DNA from: an uncultured Clostridium sp. | Lineage (GTDB): Bacteria > Bacillota > Clostridia > TANB77 > CAG-508 | Length of the DNA: 64,000 nt | NCBI GenBank assembly: GCA_900555075.1 | Contig: USJO01000001.1 | Span: 1-64,000, forward strand | Direction of reading: 5' to 3' | Shown: positions 55,836 to 64,000 of the stretch, piece by piece | Numbering within the stretch: the stretch's first letter is position 1 | Layout: every line of letters starts with the position of its first letter | The notes under the pieces: model-generated | Databases searched by the model: none | Told to the model about the DNA's origin: nothing | What the model saw: the letters and a program-made list of their open reading frames with translations, nothing else | Position numbers and translations under genes: made by a program

Positions 55836-56083
55836 GTGGTTAAAAGAAATTTACACAAGAAATTTATTGATTTTTAAATTTACGTGTCTATATTTTTATG
55901 TCTGCAATGTGCATTTAATTACAATACCTAAGATTAAATGAACTAAGTGCAAAATAGTTGAGAAAAGATATATATATTACACTCTTTGTATTAATTTGTT
56001 TTTATATCTATTCCATTTTTCTCTAAAATATCGTATAATAGTTTGTAATAAAATTTCTGAATTATATTGTTAGGAGTCTAATA
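55836..56083. other. AT-rich gap without a recognised gene
   Basis: No supported reading frame, RNA or clear promoter is seen between the rpmB promoter and the pseudouridine synthase gene. Confidence 0.4.
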
Positions 56084-56938
56084 ATGAAAAAGTTGATTGT
56101 TAGTAAAAAATATGATGGTAAAAAATTAAATACATTTATATTAAGTTCTTTTCCAGAGCTTTCACTAAATATGCTAAATAAAGCTCTTCGCCAGAAGGAT
56201 ATTCGTATTAATGGTGTACGAACTAAAGAAAATGTTACGGTTTTTGAAAATGATGAAGTTGTTGTTTATATTTCAGATGATTTTCTTTTTAAAAAAGTTG
56301 ATTTTGATATTGTTTATGAAGATGATAATATTTTAGTTGTAAACAAACCTTGTGGAATTGAGGTTGTTTGTAATGATAATGAAAAAAATTTAACTTCTTT
56401 ATTACAGAAAAAATATAATTTTATTGAGCCTTGTCATAGGATTGATAGGAACACAACTGGGTTGGTTCTTTTTGCTAAAAATAAAGAGGCTTTAGATATT
56501 TTGCTTAAAAAGTTTAAAAATAAGGAAATTAAAAAGTACTATAAATGCCTAGTTTATGGCATTCCTAAAAAGAAGTCTGATACATTGGTTGGATATTTAT
56601 TTAAGGATAGTAAAAAATCAATGGTATATATTTCAGATGTTCCTAAAACAGGTTATAAGAAAATTGTTACTTCTTATAAGGTTATAGAAAGCAATTTAAA
56701 AGACAACACTTCAACTTTGGAGGTTGTTTTGGATTATTCTGGAAGAACTCATCAAATTAGAGCACATTTAGCTCATATTGGCTTTCCAATTATTGGAGAT
56801 GGAAAATACGGGAAAAATGAAATTAACAAAAAGTTTAATAAAAAGACCCAAGAACTTACTTCATATAAATTAATATTTGATTTTACAAGTAATAGTGGGA
56901 TTTTGGATTATTTAGAAGGCAAAGAAATTAAATTTTAA
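56084..56938 (+). CDS. RluA/RluD-family pseudouridine synthase
   Basis: A 284-residue enzyme. The N-terminal S4 RNA-binding domain (LNMLNKALRQKDIRINGVRT) is followed by the catalytic PseudoU_synth_2 domain, with the aspartate in CHRIDRNTTGLVLFAK and the RNA-binding GRTHQIRAHLAHIGFPI. It isomerises uridine in rRNA or tRNA; the exact site cannot be read. TAGGAG precedes the ATG. It is a single gene converging on the P-type ATPase gene. Confidence 0.92.
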   Translation: MKKLIVSKKYDGKKLNTFILSSFPELSLNMLNKALRQKDIRINGVRTKENVTVFENDEVVVYISDDFLFKKVDFDIVYEDDNILVVNKPCGIEVVCNDNEKNLTSLLQKKYNFIEPCHRIDRNTTGLVLFAKNKEALDILLKKFKNKEIKKYYKCLVYGIPKKKSDTLVGYLFKDSKKSMVYISDVPKTGYKKIVTSYKVIESNLKDNTSTLEVVLDYSGRTHQIRAHLAHIGFPIIGDGKYGKNEINKKFNKKTQELTSYKLIFDFTSNSGILDYLEGKEIKF

Positions 56939-57044
56939 GCTTTATAAAAATATAATTCTTCAAGTGCAGTAGTTCGAACGGAAGAACTTCTACGAATTAG
57001 ATGTGAGACAAACCAACTAAAGAATTTTAATTTCTATAAAGCTT
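56937..57044. other. unexplained inverted-repeat element, possible structured RNA
   Basis: The ends AAGCTTTATA (56937-56946) and TATAAAGCTT (57035-57044) pair perfectly, a second pair AATTCTT/AAGAATT lies inside, and a central hairpin can form from AGTTC and GAACT. It fills the gap between two convergent genes. It lacks a T tract, so it is not a plain terminator. Confidence 0.45.
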
Positions 57045-57059
57045 AGGCAAGTCTTAAAA

Positions 57060-58874
57060 TTATTTTTTCAACGTTCTTAAAGAATTTAGTGTTGCAAGCA
57101 CTGTTACTCCTACATCTGCAAATACTGCCTCCCACATTGTTGCTACTCCAAAGAACACTAGTAGTAATGCTATTAGTTTTAAACTTATTGCAAATACTAT
57201 ATTTTCTTTTGATATTTTCATTGTCTTTCTAGCAACATTTATTGCTTCACATATTTTTAATGGTTCATCTGTCATAATAACAATGTCTGCCGCTTCTATC
57301 GCAGCATCTGTGCCATATCCACCCATTGCTATTCCTATATCTGCCATTGCTAGTGCTGGTGCATCATTTAGTCCATCTCCTACAAATGCTACTTTTCCTT
57401 TCTTTTTATCTAATATTTTTTGAAGTTTTTCTACTTTGTCTGTTGGTAATAGCTCTGTATATACTTTATCAATCTTTAATTTTTTTGCAACCTCTTCTCC
57501 TACTTGTTTTCTATCTCCTGTTAGCATTACAATTTTCTTTATTCCTTGATTTTTTAGTTTCTCTATTGCCTTGGTAGAGTCTTCTTTTATCTCATCCGAA
57601 ATTTCTATTTTGCCTGCATATTGTCTATCTATTGCTATATATACAATTGTTGAAGCTGTTTTGCTTTCTTCTATTTCTATTCCTATTTTGCTCATTAATT
57701 TGCTATTTCCTAAATGTACTTTCTGACCCTTGATATTTGCAGTAACTCCATTTCCTGAAATTTCTTCGTATTCAGTTACTTCTTGTTTGTTTATTTCCTT
57801 TCCATAGCTTTCTAATATTGATTTTGCTATTGGATGATTTGAAAAGCTTTCTACATATGCTGCAATTTTTAGTAGTTCATCTTTCTCCTCTATTGCTTCT
57901 ACGTTTTGTACTTTAAAATTACCTTTTGTTAGTGTTCCGGTTTTATCAAATACTATTGTTTCTAATTTAGATAATAATTCTAAGTAATTGCTTCCTTTTA
58001 CTAAAATTCCTCTTCTTGATGCTCCACCTATCCCTCCAAAGAAGCTTAGTGGTACTGATACTACAAGTGCACATGGACATGATACAACTAAGAATGATAG
58101 TGCTCTATATAGCCAAGTATTCAAGTCTTGTTTTAGTATAATGGTTGGAAATGCCAATATAAGTACTGCAAGTAATATAACTATAGGGGTATAGATTCTT
58201 GCAAATTTTGTTATAAATTTTTCTGTATGTGCTTTCTTCTCCCCTGCATTTTCTACTAAGTTTAATATCTTGCTTAAGGTTGATTCCTGAAATTCCTTTG
58301 TAACCTTTATTTCTAAAACCCCATTTGTATCAATTACACCACTTAGTATTTCGGAATTTACTTTTACTGCTCTTGGTACAGATTCTCCTGTTAGTGCAGA
58401 CGTATCTATTAAAGCTTCCCCTGACACCACTATACCATCTAAAGGTACTCTTTCTCCTGGTGTAACAAGAATAATATCTCCGATTTTTACCTTTTCCGGT
58501 GCTTTTGTTACAATTTTCTCTCTTTCTTTAACATTTGCAGTATCTGGTTTTAAGTTCATTAAACTTTCTATCGATTTTTTAGATCTATCTTCTGCATATT
58601 CTTCAAACATTTCTCCTACTTGGAAAAATAACATTACCGCAATTGCCTCTGGGTACTCTCCTATTGTGAATGCTCCAATGCTTGCTATACTCATTAAAAA
58701 TTCTTCTCCGAAAGTTTTTTTTCTTACGTTTTTCAAAGCTTCAAATATTACTTTATATCCAATTGACAAATAGCCAATTAAGAATAGTGCTACTCTAATC
58801 CAATGTTCCTTTATAAAAAATGCGACTGTGGTAAATATTATACTTATAATTAGTTTTATAAAATCTTTCTTCAT
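57060..58874 (-). CDS. heavy-metal P1B-type ATPase (Zn/Cd/Pb type)
   Basis: A 604-residue metal-exporting ATPase. The metal-site motif is SCPCALVVSVP, the phosphorylated aspartate is in FDKTGTLTKG, the actuator motif is ALTGESVP, the HP motif is FSNHPIAKS, and the hinge is VGDGLNDAPALAMADIG. CPC with a later asparagine-poor membrane end suggests the CadA/ZntA group. No N-terminal HMA or cysteine-rich domain is present. I start at 58874 because AAGGAG precedes that ATG. A dyad overlaps its promoter, so it is probably metal-regulated. Confidence 0.92.
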   Translation of the reverse strand: MKKDFIKLIISIIFTTVAFFIKEHWIRVALFLIGYLSIGYKVIFEALKNVRKKTFGEEFLMSIASIGAFTIGEYPEAIAVMLFFQVGEMFEEYAEDRSKKSIESLMNLKPDTANVKEREKIVTKAPEKVKIGDIILVTPGERVPLDGIVVSGEALIDTSALTGESVPRAVKVNSEILSGVIDTNGVLEIKVTKEFQESTLSKILNLVENAGEKKAHTEKFITKFARIYTPIVILLAVLILAFPTIILKQDLNTWLYRALSFLVVSCPCALVVSVPLSFFGGIGGASRRGILVKGSNYLELLSKLETIVFDKTGTLTKGNFKVQNVEAIEEKDELLKIAAYVESFSNHPIAKSILESYGKEINKQEVTEYEEISGNGVTANIKGQKVHLGNSKLMSKIGIEIEESKTASTIVYIAIDRQYAGKIEISDEIKEDSTKAIEKLKNQGIKKIVMLTGDRKQVGEEVAKKLKIDKVYTELLPTDKVEKLQKILDKKKGKVAFVGDGLNDAPALAMADIGIAMGGYGTDAAIEAADIVIMTDEPLKICEAINVARKTMKISKENIVFAISLKLIALLLVFFGVATMWEAVFADVGVTVLATLNSLRTLKK

Positions 58875-58894
58875 ATTGTTCTCCTTGTATGAAA

Positions 58895-58946
58895 ATTTAA
58901 TTATGTGTTTAATTACATTATATTTGAACACATAATTAAATGTTAA
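58895..58946 (-). promoter_or_regulatory. P-type ATPase promoter inside an inverted repeat (putative metal-repressor operator)
   Basis: The minus-strand promoter TTAACA-N18-TATAAT (58941-58946 and 58917-58922) is flanked by a perfect 15-bp inverted repeat (58895-58909 and 58927-58941) that encloses the -10 box. This is how ArsR- or CopY-type operators are often placed. The same stem could also end transcripts of the upstream gene. Confidence 0.5.
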
Positions 58947-58970
58947 TAGTTTTTATGGAAAATCTAAATC

Positions 58971-59738
58971 TTATTTTCTTTTTGTTCTTTCTTCAATTAT
59001 CTTTTCTATTTCTTCTTTTTTCTTTTCTATTCTTTCTTTGCTTTCTTCTACTCTTTTTCTTATTCTTTCTCTAATTATATCTATATCAACATTTGGGAAA
59101 GCTGATACCAATCTTCTTCCTCTCCAAGTTTTGCTTATGATTTCTTTAACCTTTTTTGTAATTTCTTCTGTGTTATCTTTTGCTTCGTTCGATATTTTCT
59201 TGAATGAATGTATTATGTTATATGAAACTGATGCATCTGTTGCAAAGATACAGATTATTATTATTGTTATAATATGTAGCCATGGTTGGTTTATATTCCC
59301 TATGAGTCCTAAAAATACAGGGTTTCCATATCTTAATATAATTTGACCTATAATTGTAAAAGGTAATAAAGTTTCTAAACATATTCTTCCATTTATATTC
59401 AATTTAAATCTATGATAATCCCACCATCTTGCATGAAATAATTTTTCCATTAGATAGCTTGTTACATACTCAAGTGTTCCACATATACACATTATTACAA
59501 TTGTTGAAATCCATATGCTATCCAATAAACTTACTTTTTCCATTGTTTGCATAAAGTTTCCAAGTAAAAGTGTTATTGCAACTCCTCCAAAACCATATAT
59601 TGGGCAGTATGGACCTATTAAAAAACCTCTGTTTACAAATTTATGGTGTTGTATTAATCCTAATACAACCTCCATCAGCCATCCCATTATAGAATATATT
59701 GTAAATAAAAGCACATATGTTTCTATATTTTGTATCAT
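58971..59738 (-). CDS. putative ABC-transporter permease-like membrane protein (CmpB/PF06541 type)
   Basis: A 255-residue membrane protein with about six hydrophobic segments. The family signature is visible at the start: YSIMGWLMEVVLG, FVNRGFLIGPYCPIYGFGG, and WWDYHRFKLNINGRICLE. The C-terminus is a long charged helix rich in Lys and Glu (RKRVEESKERIEKKKEEIEK). No ABC ATPase is adjacent and the transport role of the family is unproven. Confidence 0.8.
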   Translation of the reverse strand: MIQNIETYVLLFTIYSIMGWLMEVVLGLIQHHKFVNRGFLIGPYCPIYGFGGVAITLLLGNFMQTMEKVSLLDSIWISTIVIMCICGTLEYVTSYLMEKLFHARWWDYHRFKLNINGRICLETLLPFTIIGQIILRYGNPVFLGLIGNINQPWLHIITIIIICIFATDASVSYNIIHSFKKISNEAKDNTEEITKKVKEIISKTWRGRRLVSAFPNVDIDIIRERIRKRVEESKERIEKKKEEIEKIIEERTKRK

Positions 59739-59766
59739 TTTTTATTCTCCTCTCTTTATAAGCATT

Positions 59767-60708
59767 TCATCTTATATATTTGTATATGAAGTTTTGTATT
59801 GTTTGCCAGTATTTTTTTGGATTTTTGTCACTACTTTCTCCATGTCCTGCACCTTCTATCTCCAATTTTTGTTTTTTACAATTTGCATTTTTGTATATTT
59901 CATTAAACATAAAAAAAGGTACAAATTTATCTTTTGTTCCGTGTATAAATAGAGTTGGTGTTACAGATTTTTTTACTTGCTTTATTGTTGATGCTTCTTT
60001 GAAACTGTATCCCAAATATATTTTACTCATAAGGCTTGCTGTATATAATAACGGAAATGGTGGTATATGAAAGATTTTATTTAAGTGAACTTTAAATTCC
60101 TCCCAAACTGAACTGTATCCACAATCTGCTATACATACTTTTACTTCTTTTGGAAGGTCATCACCTGTTGCCATTGATACTGTTGCTGCTCCCATCGATA
60201 TTCCATATAATACTATCTTTGGATTTTCGTTTTCATGTACTATTTTATCTATCCATATTTCCAAATCATAATGATCGAGCCATCCCATTCCCATATATTC
60301 GCCTTCACTTTTGCCATGTGCTCTTAAATCTATGATTAAAGCGTTGTATCCAAAGCTGTTGAATTTTTGTGCATATTTTACCATATCAGAACCTTTACTC
60401 ATATATCCATGTACAGTAATTACCCAAATATTAGACTTTTCTCTTACCTTTATTTCATATCCCTTTAATCTTAATCCATCTTTAGAAATTATTTCAACCT
60501 CTTTTGCATTTTCTTCAAGCCATTTTGTGGCTTCATTATTTGTTTTCTCCATATCAACTTTTTGTTCCGATGTAAATATTAGGTTTGAGTACTTTTGAGT
60601 AACTTCTGTCTTCGTTGCCATATCACATAGTTTTTTACCTAATAGTAATATTAAACATATAATTACACAAATTATACTTATTATCATTATTAGCCAAGTT
60701 ACAGGCAT
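59767..60708 (-). CDS. alpha/beta hydrolase, membrane-anchored
   Basis: A 313-residue protein with an N-terminal transmembrane segment (about 5-25). The alpha/beta hydrolase core has the oxyanion region VITVHGYMSKGSDM, LRAHGKSEG, the nucleophile elbow YGISMGAATV, the acid region HGTKDKFVPF and the histidine AGHGESS. It resembles the YqkD/BAAT-like esterase group. The substrate is unknown. It lies 28 bases upstream of the CmpB-like gene. Confidence 0.85.
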   Translation of the reverse strand: MPVTWLIMIISIICVIICLILLLGKKLCDMATKTEVTQKYSNLIFTSEQKVDMEKTNNEATKWLEENAKEVEIISKDGLRLKGYEIKVREKSNIWVITVHGYMSKGSDMVKYAQKFNSFGYNALIIDLRAHGKSEGEYMGMGWLDHYDLEIWIDKIVHENENPKIVLYGISMGAATVSMATGDDLPKEVKVCIADCGYSSVWEEFKVHLNKIFHIPPFPLLYTASLMSKIYLGYSFKEASTIKQVKKSVTPTLFIHGTKDKFVPFFMFNEIYKNANCKKQKLEIEGAGHGESSDKNPKKYWQTIQNFIYKYIR

Positions 60709-60763
60709 ATTTCCTCCCTTAAAATTATAATTATAAATGCAATGTTCCCACTTTGCAAGTTCT

Positions 60764-61618
60764 TTATGCTATGTCTCTTCTCCAGTAAAAAAGATATTGT
60801 TGTGCAAGTCCTGCTAAATTTCCATATTGTTTTTTAGCAAATTCTTGTATTTTTTTTGGTTTTTGCTCCTGATTATCAAAATACAATTCAGAAATTACTC
60901 TTCTTACCCATACGTCTACTGGAAAAGCTTCATATTTTTTCAAAGCAAATAGCATAACACAATCTGCTACCTTTGGTCCCACTCCTGGAATTTCTAGTAG
61001 TTTTTCTCTTAGAGTTTCTACGCTTTCTTCTTTTTCTAATTTGTTTAAGTCTATTTCATTTCTTAAGGTTTTTCCTACTGTTTCATATACTCTAATGTCT
61101 CTAAATCCAAGTCCTAAGTTTCTAAAATCATCTATTCCTACTTTTTTAAGTTTTTCAGGAGTTGGAAATGTATAGTAATCTTTCCTTCGAAATTCTATTT
61201 TGTCTCCATATGCTTTTGAAATTCTTTCTATTATTGTTTTTATTCTTGGAATATTATTGTTTGCAGATATTATGAAAGATATTAGCGTTTCCCATAAATC
61301 TTGCTTTAATATTCTAATACCGTTGCCATACTCTATGCTATTTTTTAAATAATTATCTATTTTAGATAACCTACCTTTTATTTCTTCGTAGTTTGCGTTT
61401 AAGTCAAAATACTCTATACATATTTCTTTTATATTTCCACTACAGTTTCCTGAAAATATTATGTTTTGATTTTCCTGCTTTACATTTATGACATTGTTTT
61501 TAAATATTCCTGTGTAGCTTCCATCTTCTTCTTTGTTCCATCTAAAGCATTGTCCACATTCAAATATATGTACTGGTTTAAATGACTTTGCGTTTTCTAA
61601 AATGTACTGTTGCTCCAT
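60764..61618 (-). CDS. ogg: 8-oxoguanine DNA glycosylase/AP lyase (OGG1 type)
   Basis: A 284-residue HhH-GPD glycosylase. The N-terminal OGG_N domain starts HIFECGQCFRWNKEEDGSY. The helix-hairpin-helix is LEIPGVGPKVADCVMLFAL with the catalytic lysine in GPKVADC, and the conserved aspartate is in FPVDVWVRRVI. It removes oxidised guanine, a common trait of anaerobic Firmicutes using the eukaryote-like OGG1 form. Single gene. Confidence 0.92.
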   Translation of the reverse strand: MEQQYILENAKSFKPVHIFECGQCFRWNKEEDGSYTGIFKNNVINVKQENQNIIFSGNCSGNIKEICIEYFDLNANYEEIKGRLSKIDNYLKNSIEYGNGIRILKQDLWETLISFIISANNNIPRIKTIIERISKAYGDKIEFRRKDYYTFPTPEKLKKVGIDDFRNLGLGFRDIRVYETVGKTLRNEIDLNKLEKEESVETLREKLLEIPGVGPKVADCVMLFALKKYEAFPVDVWVRRVISELYFDNQEQKPKKIQEFAKKQYGNLAGLAQQYLFYWRRDIA

Positions 61619-61840
61619 ATTTTTCCTCTTTTTTATTGGATTATTCTTATATTAAGCTTCTTTCTTGAAGGCATACCACGTTTTTCTATTTCTGTAATTT
61701 ATCTTATCCTTTATTTTTTTATAATATATCATAAAATTAAGATAAAAGCAATTACTCTAATATTAGATTTTCTACAAATCATTTAAAATATCATAATTTT
61801 TTATAAAGTAAAAAAATATTTTATAACCTTAAAGTTAACA

Positions 61841-61871
61841 AAGACACCATCTTACAATTAGGTGGTGTCTT
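61841..61871 (-). terminator. terminator of the gene at 61876
   Basis: The stem AAGACACCA / TGGTGTCTT has a 13-base loop, directly after the stop codon. Confidence 0.65.
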
Positions 61872-61875
61872 GACT

Positions 61876-62247
61876 TTATTTTTTATCATTATAAATATTT
61901 TTTGATAAACTTTCTATTTGTTCTTTCCTATTGTTTTGTTTGTATTGCATATTTTTTAGTCTTTCTTCAGGTATTTTTTCATAATTGTCCTCCATATAAC
62001 ATTGTGTACTTTTGTAGTTATCTACTAAATTTTCTACCTGTTCAATTTTTGTTTCATTTTCATTTATTATTTTACCTTTCAAGTTTTGCATTTCTTCTTC
62101 TCTAACTTCTTGCTTTTCTCTTGCTCTATTTTTACTATCTTTGTCTCCAATTTCTGAATATTGTTCTAGATGTCTTTCTGTCCTAGTATGCCTTTCTACT
62201 AAATTCATTAAGTTATCAACTTGATTTTCCTTCTTTTTATTCTCCAT
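61876..62247 (-). CDS. hydrophilic two-repeat protein, unknown
   Basis: A 123-residue, highly charged helical protein. It consists of two related halves: VDNLMNLVERHTRTERHLEQ ... MQNLKGKI and VENLVDNYKSTQCYMEDNY ... IESLSKNI. AGGAGG precedes the ATG. There is no membrane segment. The repeat layout resembles small clostridial spore or stress proteins, but no family can be named. Single gene with a terminator. Confidence 0.6.
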   Translation of the reverse strand: MENKKKENQVDNLMNLVERHTRTERHLEQYSEIGDKDSKNRAREKQEVREEEMQNLKGKIINENETKIEQVENLVDNYKSTQCYMEDNYEKIPEERLKNMQYKQNNRKEQIESLSKNIYNDKK

Positions 62248-62401
62248 AAAATTTCCTCCTTTTTTACTAATATTATTAACAATTTGAGAATTTTTATTTG
62301 TTTTATCAATGGGAACGTCAGACTGTCTGAAAATGTCACTGAAGTCGGAGATTTTTGATAGGTTTTATAAAATAATTAGTTAGCAGATTACTAAAAATGC
62401 A

Positions 62402-62440
62402 AAAAAAGAAAGAGTAAGAATTGCTTGAGCTTTTACTCTC
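62402..62440 (-). terminator. terminator of tRNA-Leu
   Basis: On the minus strand the stem AGAGTAA / TTACTCT is followed by a run of seven T residues. Confidence 0.6.
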
Positions 62441-62444
62441 TCTT

Positions 62445-62531
62445 GGTGCAGATGGCCGGAATCGAACCGGCACGGATTATTAGTCCGCAGGATTTTAAGT
62501 CCTGTGCGTCTGCCAGTTCCGCCACATCTGC
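62445..62531 (-). tRNA. tRNA-Leu (TAA)
   Basis: 87 nt including the encoded CCA, with the long variable arm of class II tRNAs. The acceptor GCAGATG pairs with CATCTGC, the anticodon loop CTTAAAA gives TAA (complement of 62496-62498), and the T-arm contains GGTTCGATTCC. Confidence 0.93.
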
Positions 62532-62755
62532 ATTTACTTAAACTGGCATTTGTCTTGCGACATTTAAGATTATACTACTTTTATTCATGCCTTGTCAATA
62601 CATTTTTAAAATATTTTGCTTTTTCAAGTCATTTATATCAAAAAACGCCTATTTTTAGATATTAATCTTACAATAGACGTTAGTTTTACAAATTATATTT
62701 TACTTTTACAATTCACCTTTCAAGTCATTTTTTTTACAAATTTGCTAGTTTTTGC
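62532..62755. other. AT-rich gap without a recognised gene
   Basis: No supported reading frame lies between tRNA-Leu and the rplM promoter. Confidence 0.4.
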
Positions 62756-62784
62756 TTGACTTTTTGTTGCTTTTATATTATACT
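62756..62784 (+). promoter_or_regulatory. strong promoter of rplM-rpsI
   Basis: TTGACT and TATACT are spaced by 17 bases, near consensus, as expected for a ribosomal protein operon. Confidence 0.75.
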
Positions 62785-62790
62785 AGTTAG

Positions 62791-62894
62791 GTGGCAAAAA
62801 ATATTTTTATCAATAGACCCTTGCCCGGTAGTCTGTTAGTATGAATATATTTTATATAAACTATATTTTAAATTTTGATTGGAGGAAATTATCA
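62791..62894 (+). promoter_or_regulatory. rplM 5' leader, possible L13 autoregulatory leader
   Basis: A leader of about 100 bases with a possible stem ATAGAC / GTCTGT around CCTTGCCCGG. Ribosomal protein L13 leaders are known in Firmicutes; a match to that structure is inferred only. Confidence 0.35.
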
Positions 62895-63332
62895 ATGAAT
62901 AATACTACATACTCAGCTAAGAGTAATGATATTAAAAGACAATGGTATATTATTGATGCTAGTGGTAAATCACTAGGTAGAGTTGCTGCAGAAGCTGCAA
63001 AATTATTAAGAGGAAAACATAAACCTACATTTACACCTAACGTAGATACAGGTGATCATGTTATTATATTAAATGTACAAAATGTGGTTTTAACAGGTAG
63101 AAAGTTAGACCAGAAAATTTATAGACATCATACAGGATATATTGGAAATATGAAGGAAATTTCAGCTAGAAATATGTTAGAAAATAATCCTGAAAAAGCT
63201 ATGATGCTTGCTATCAAAGGTATGCTTCCAAAAAATAGATTAGGAAGACAAATGATTAATAAAGTAAGAATTTATAGTGGTAGCGAACATGAAAATCAAG
63301 CACAAAAACCTATAGTTTGGGAGGTAAAATAA
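62895..63332 (+). CDS. rplM: 50S ribosomal protein L13
   Basis: A 145-residue L13. Landmarks are [39 protein letters not shown] and the C-terminal [18 protein letters not shown]. The ATG at 62895 has GGAGGA 8 bases upstream; an earlier in-frame ATG lies inside the leader and has no site. Co-transcribed with rpsI. Confidence 0.97.
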   Translation: MNNTTYSAKSNDIKRQWYIIDASGKSLGRVAAEAAKLLRGKHKPTFTPNVDTGDHVIILNVQNVVLTGRKLDQKIYRHHTGYIGNMKEISARNMLENNPEKAMMLAIKGMLPKNRLGRQMINKVRIYSGSEHENQAQKPIVWEVK

Positions 63333-63333
63333 T

Positions 63334-63729
63334 ATGGCAGAAAAAACTTCATTTATTGGAACAGGTAGAAGAAAAAATTCAATTGCTAGAGTTAGATTAG
63401 TTAATGGTAATGGTTCTATTACTGTTAATGATAAAGCTTTAGATGAATATTTTGGTGTTGAAACATTAAAAGTTATAGTAAAACAACCTTTGGTTGCTAC
63501 AAATACTTTAGATAAATTTGATGTTGTTTGTACAGTAAAAGGTGGCGGAATTAGTGGTCAAGCAGGAGCTATTCGTCATGGTATAGCAAGAGCTTTATTA
63601 AGAGCTAATTCAGAATATAGACCAATTCTAAAATCAAGTGGCTTCTTAACAAGAGATGCTAGAATGAAAGAAAGAAAAAAATACGGTCTTAAAAAGGCAA
63701 GAAAAGCACCACAATTCTCAAAGAGATAA
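63334..63729 (+). CDS. rpsI: 30S ribosomal protein S9
   Basis: A 131-residue S9. It starts with [17 protein letters not shown], contains [21 protein letters not shown], and ends in the conserved basic tail [17 protein letters not shown] whose last arginine contacts P-site tRNA. It begins one base after the rplM stop, with GGGAGG inside the end of rplM. Confidence 0.97.
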   Translation: MAEKTSFIGTGRRKNSIARVRLVNGNGSITVNDKALDEYFGVETLKVIVKQPLVATNTLDKFDVVCTVKGGGISGQAGAIRHGIARALLRANSEYRPILKSSGFLTRDARMKERKKYGLKKARKAPQFSKR

Positions 63730-63736
63730 ATATTAC

Positions 63737-63764
63737 AAAATCCAGAATTTATATTCTGGATTTT
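63737..63764 (+). terminator. terminator of rplM-rpsI
   Basis: A 12-bp perfect stem (AAAATCCAGAAT / ATTCTGGATTTT) with a 4-base loop. Confidence 0.8.
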
Positions 63765-63827
63765 CTGTTTGCAATATTAAGGATAATATTTTAAAAGTTA
63801 CTTATCCTTGTTACATACAAAAAATTA

Positions 63828-63849
63828 AGCCTTCAGTTTTTTGAAGGCT
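63828..63849 (-). terminator. terminator of the DUF1292 gene
   Basis: The stem AGCCTTCA / TGAAGGCT has a 6-base loop, just past the stop codon on the minus strand. Confidence 0.6.
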
Positions 63850-63856
63850 ATTTTTT

Positions 63857-64000
63857 CTAATCTACAAAATTAAATTCATCTTTAAATTTGTCTTTAAATA
63901 TTGCAAAAACCGCATTTAATACTTCTTGGTCATCTACTCCAATATAAGATTCTTCATCTTCTGAACCTGTATCTTCTACTTTTAATATTACTACTTCATC
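63857..64000 (-). CDS. DUF1292 (YrzB-like) protein, C-terminal part only
   Basis: The open frame runs from the window edge to a TAG at 63857-63859. It reads DEVVILKVEDTGSEDEESYI, then GVDDQEVLNAVFAIF and a KDEFNFVD end. This is the acidic DUF1292/YrzB pattern, usually found beside yrrK and yrzL in Firmicutes. Function unknown. The 5' end lies beyond the window. Confidence 0.75.
   Translation of the reverse strand, partial: DEVVILKVEDTGSEDEESYIGVDDQEVLNAVFAIFKDKFKDEFNFVD

Noticed and set aside
62248..62400. Stretch with GTCAGACTGTCTGAAAATG as a transposon end
   Set aside because: Only a short dyad is seen, with no transposase, no second end and no target duplication.

Overview
The window looks like the chromosome of a very AT-rich, spore-forming Clostridia-like Firmicute, probably an uncultivated gut-type lineage. 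The spore evidence is direct: spoIVB, a 25-codon spoVM beside rpmB, an alpha/beta-type SASP gene behind a sigma-G-like promoter, the 5' end of a dipicolinate synthase gene and a SpoVB-type flippase. No phage, IS element, CRISPR array or rRNA was seen. The lineage name is inference.

Layout. 0-8 kb: dpaA end, a BaiN-fragment/Mini-III RNase fusion, a PLP lyase, WG-repeat, SDR and SGNH proteins, HU, and a flippase. 8-10.5 kb: a lone VirD4/TraG-type coupling ATPase. 10.5-24 kb: housekeeping genes (rpe-rsgA-prkC-prpC-rlmN, asd, a cysteine desulfurase, short proS, scpB, tRNA-Met, rpoD-dnaG). 24.5-45.9 kb: spoIVB and then a Gram-positive Tad/Flp-type pilus or secretion locus, read right to left: an adhesin-like protein, CpaB-like, two CpaE-like proteins, CpaF ATPase, a TadB/C membrane protein, a series of pilin-like proteins, and two giant surface proteins that share an apparently identical 2,045-bp 5' part but have different C-termini. 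46-64 kb: dut-hisS-relA-recJ, a KAP-like P-loop NTPase, comF, spoVM/rpmB, a pseudouridine synthase, a metal P-type ATPase, DNA glycosylase ogg, tRNA-Leu and rplM-rpsI.

The main discovery candidate is a +1 recoding signal. Four genes (dnaG, cpaF, the adhesin and one giant surface protein) are each broken into two or three frames, six breaks in all. Every break is +1, and every one lies exactly at an in-frame CGG codon followed by A or T. Skipping the C restores the family-expected protein with glycine (GGA/GGT) at that point. By hand scan I found no other in-frame CGG in any gene of the window; all other CGG trinucleotides are out of phase. The sequence therefore suggests that CGG is not a normal arginine codon here, and that CGGN is read as a quadruplet or as a programmed +1 shift to glycine. 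The affected genes are primase and the pilus/surface apparatus. A systematic sequencing artefact is the main alternative.
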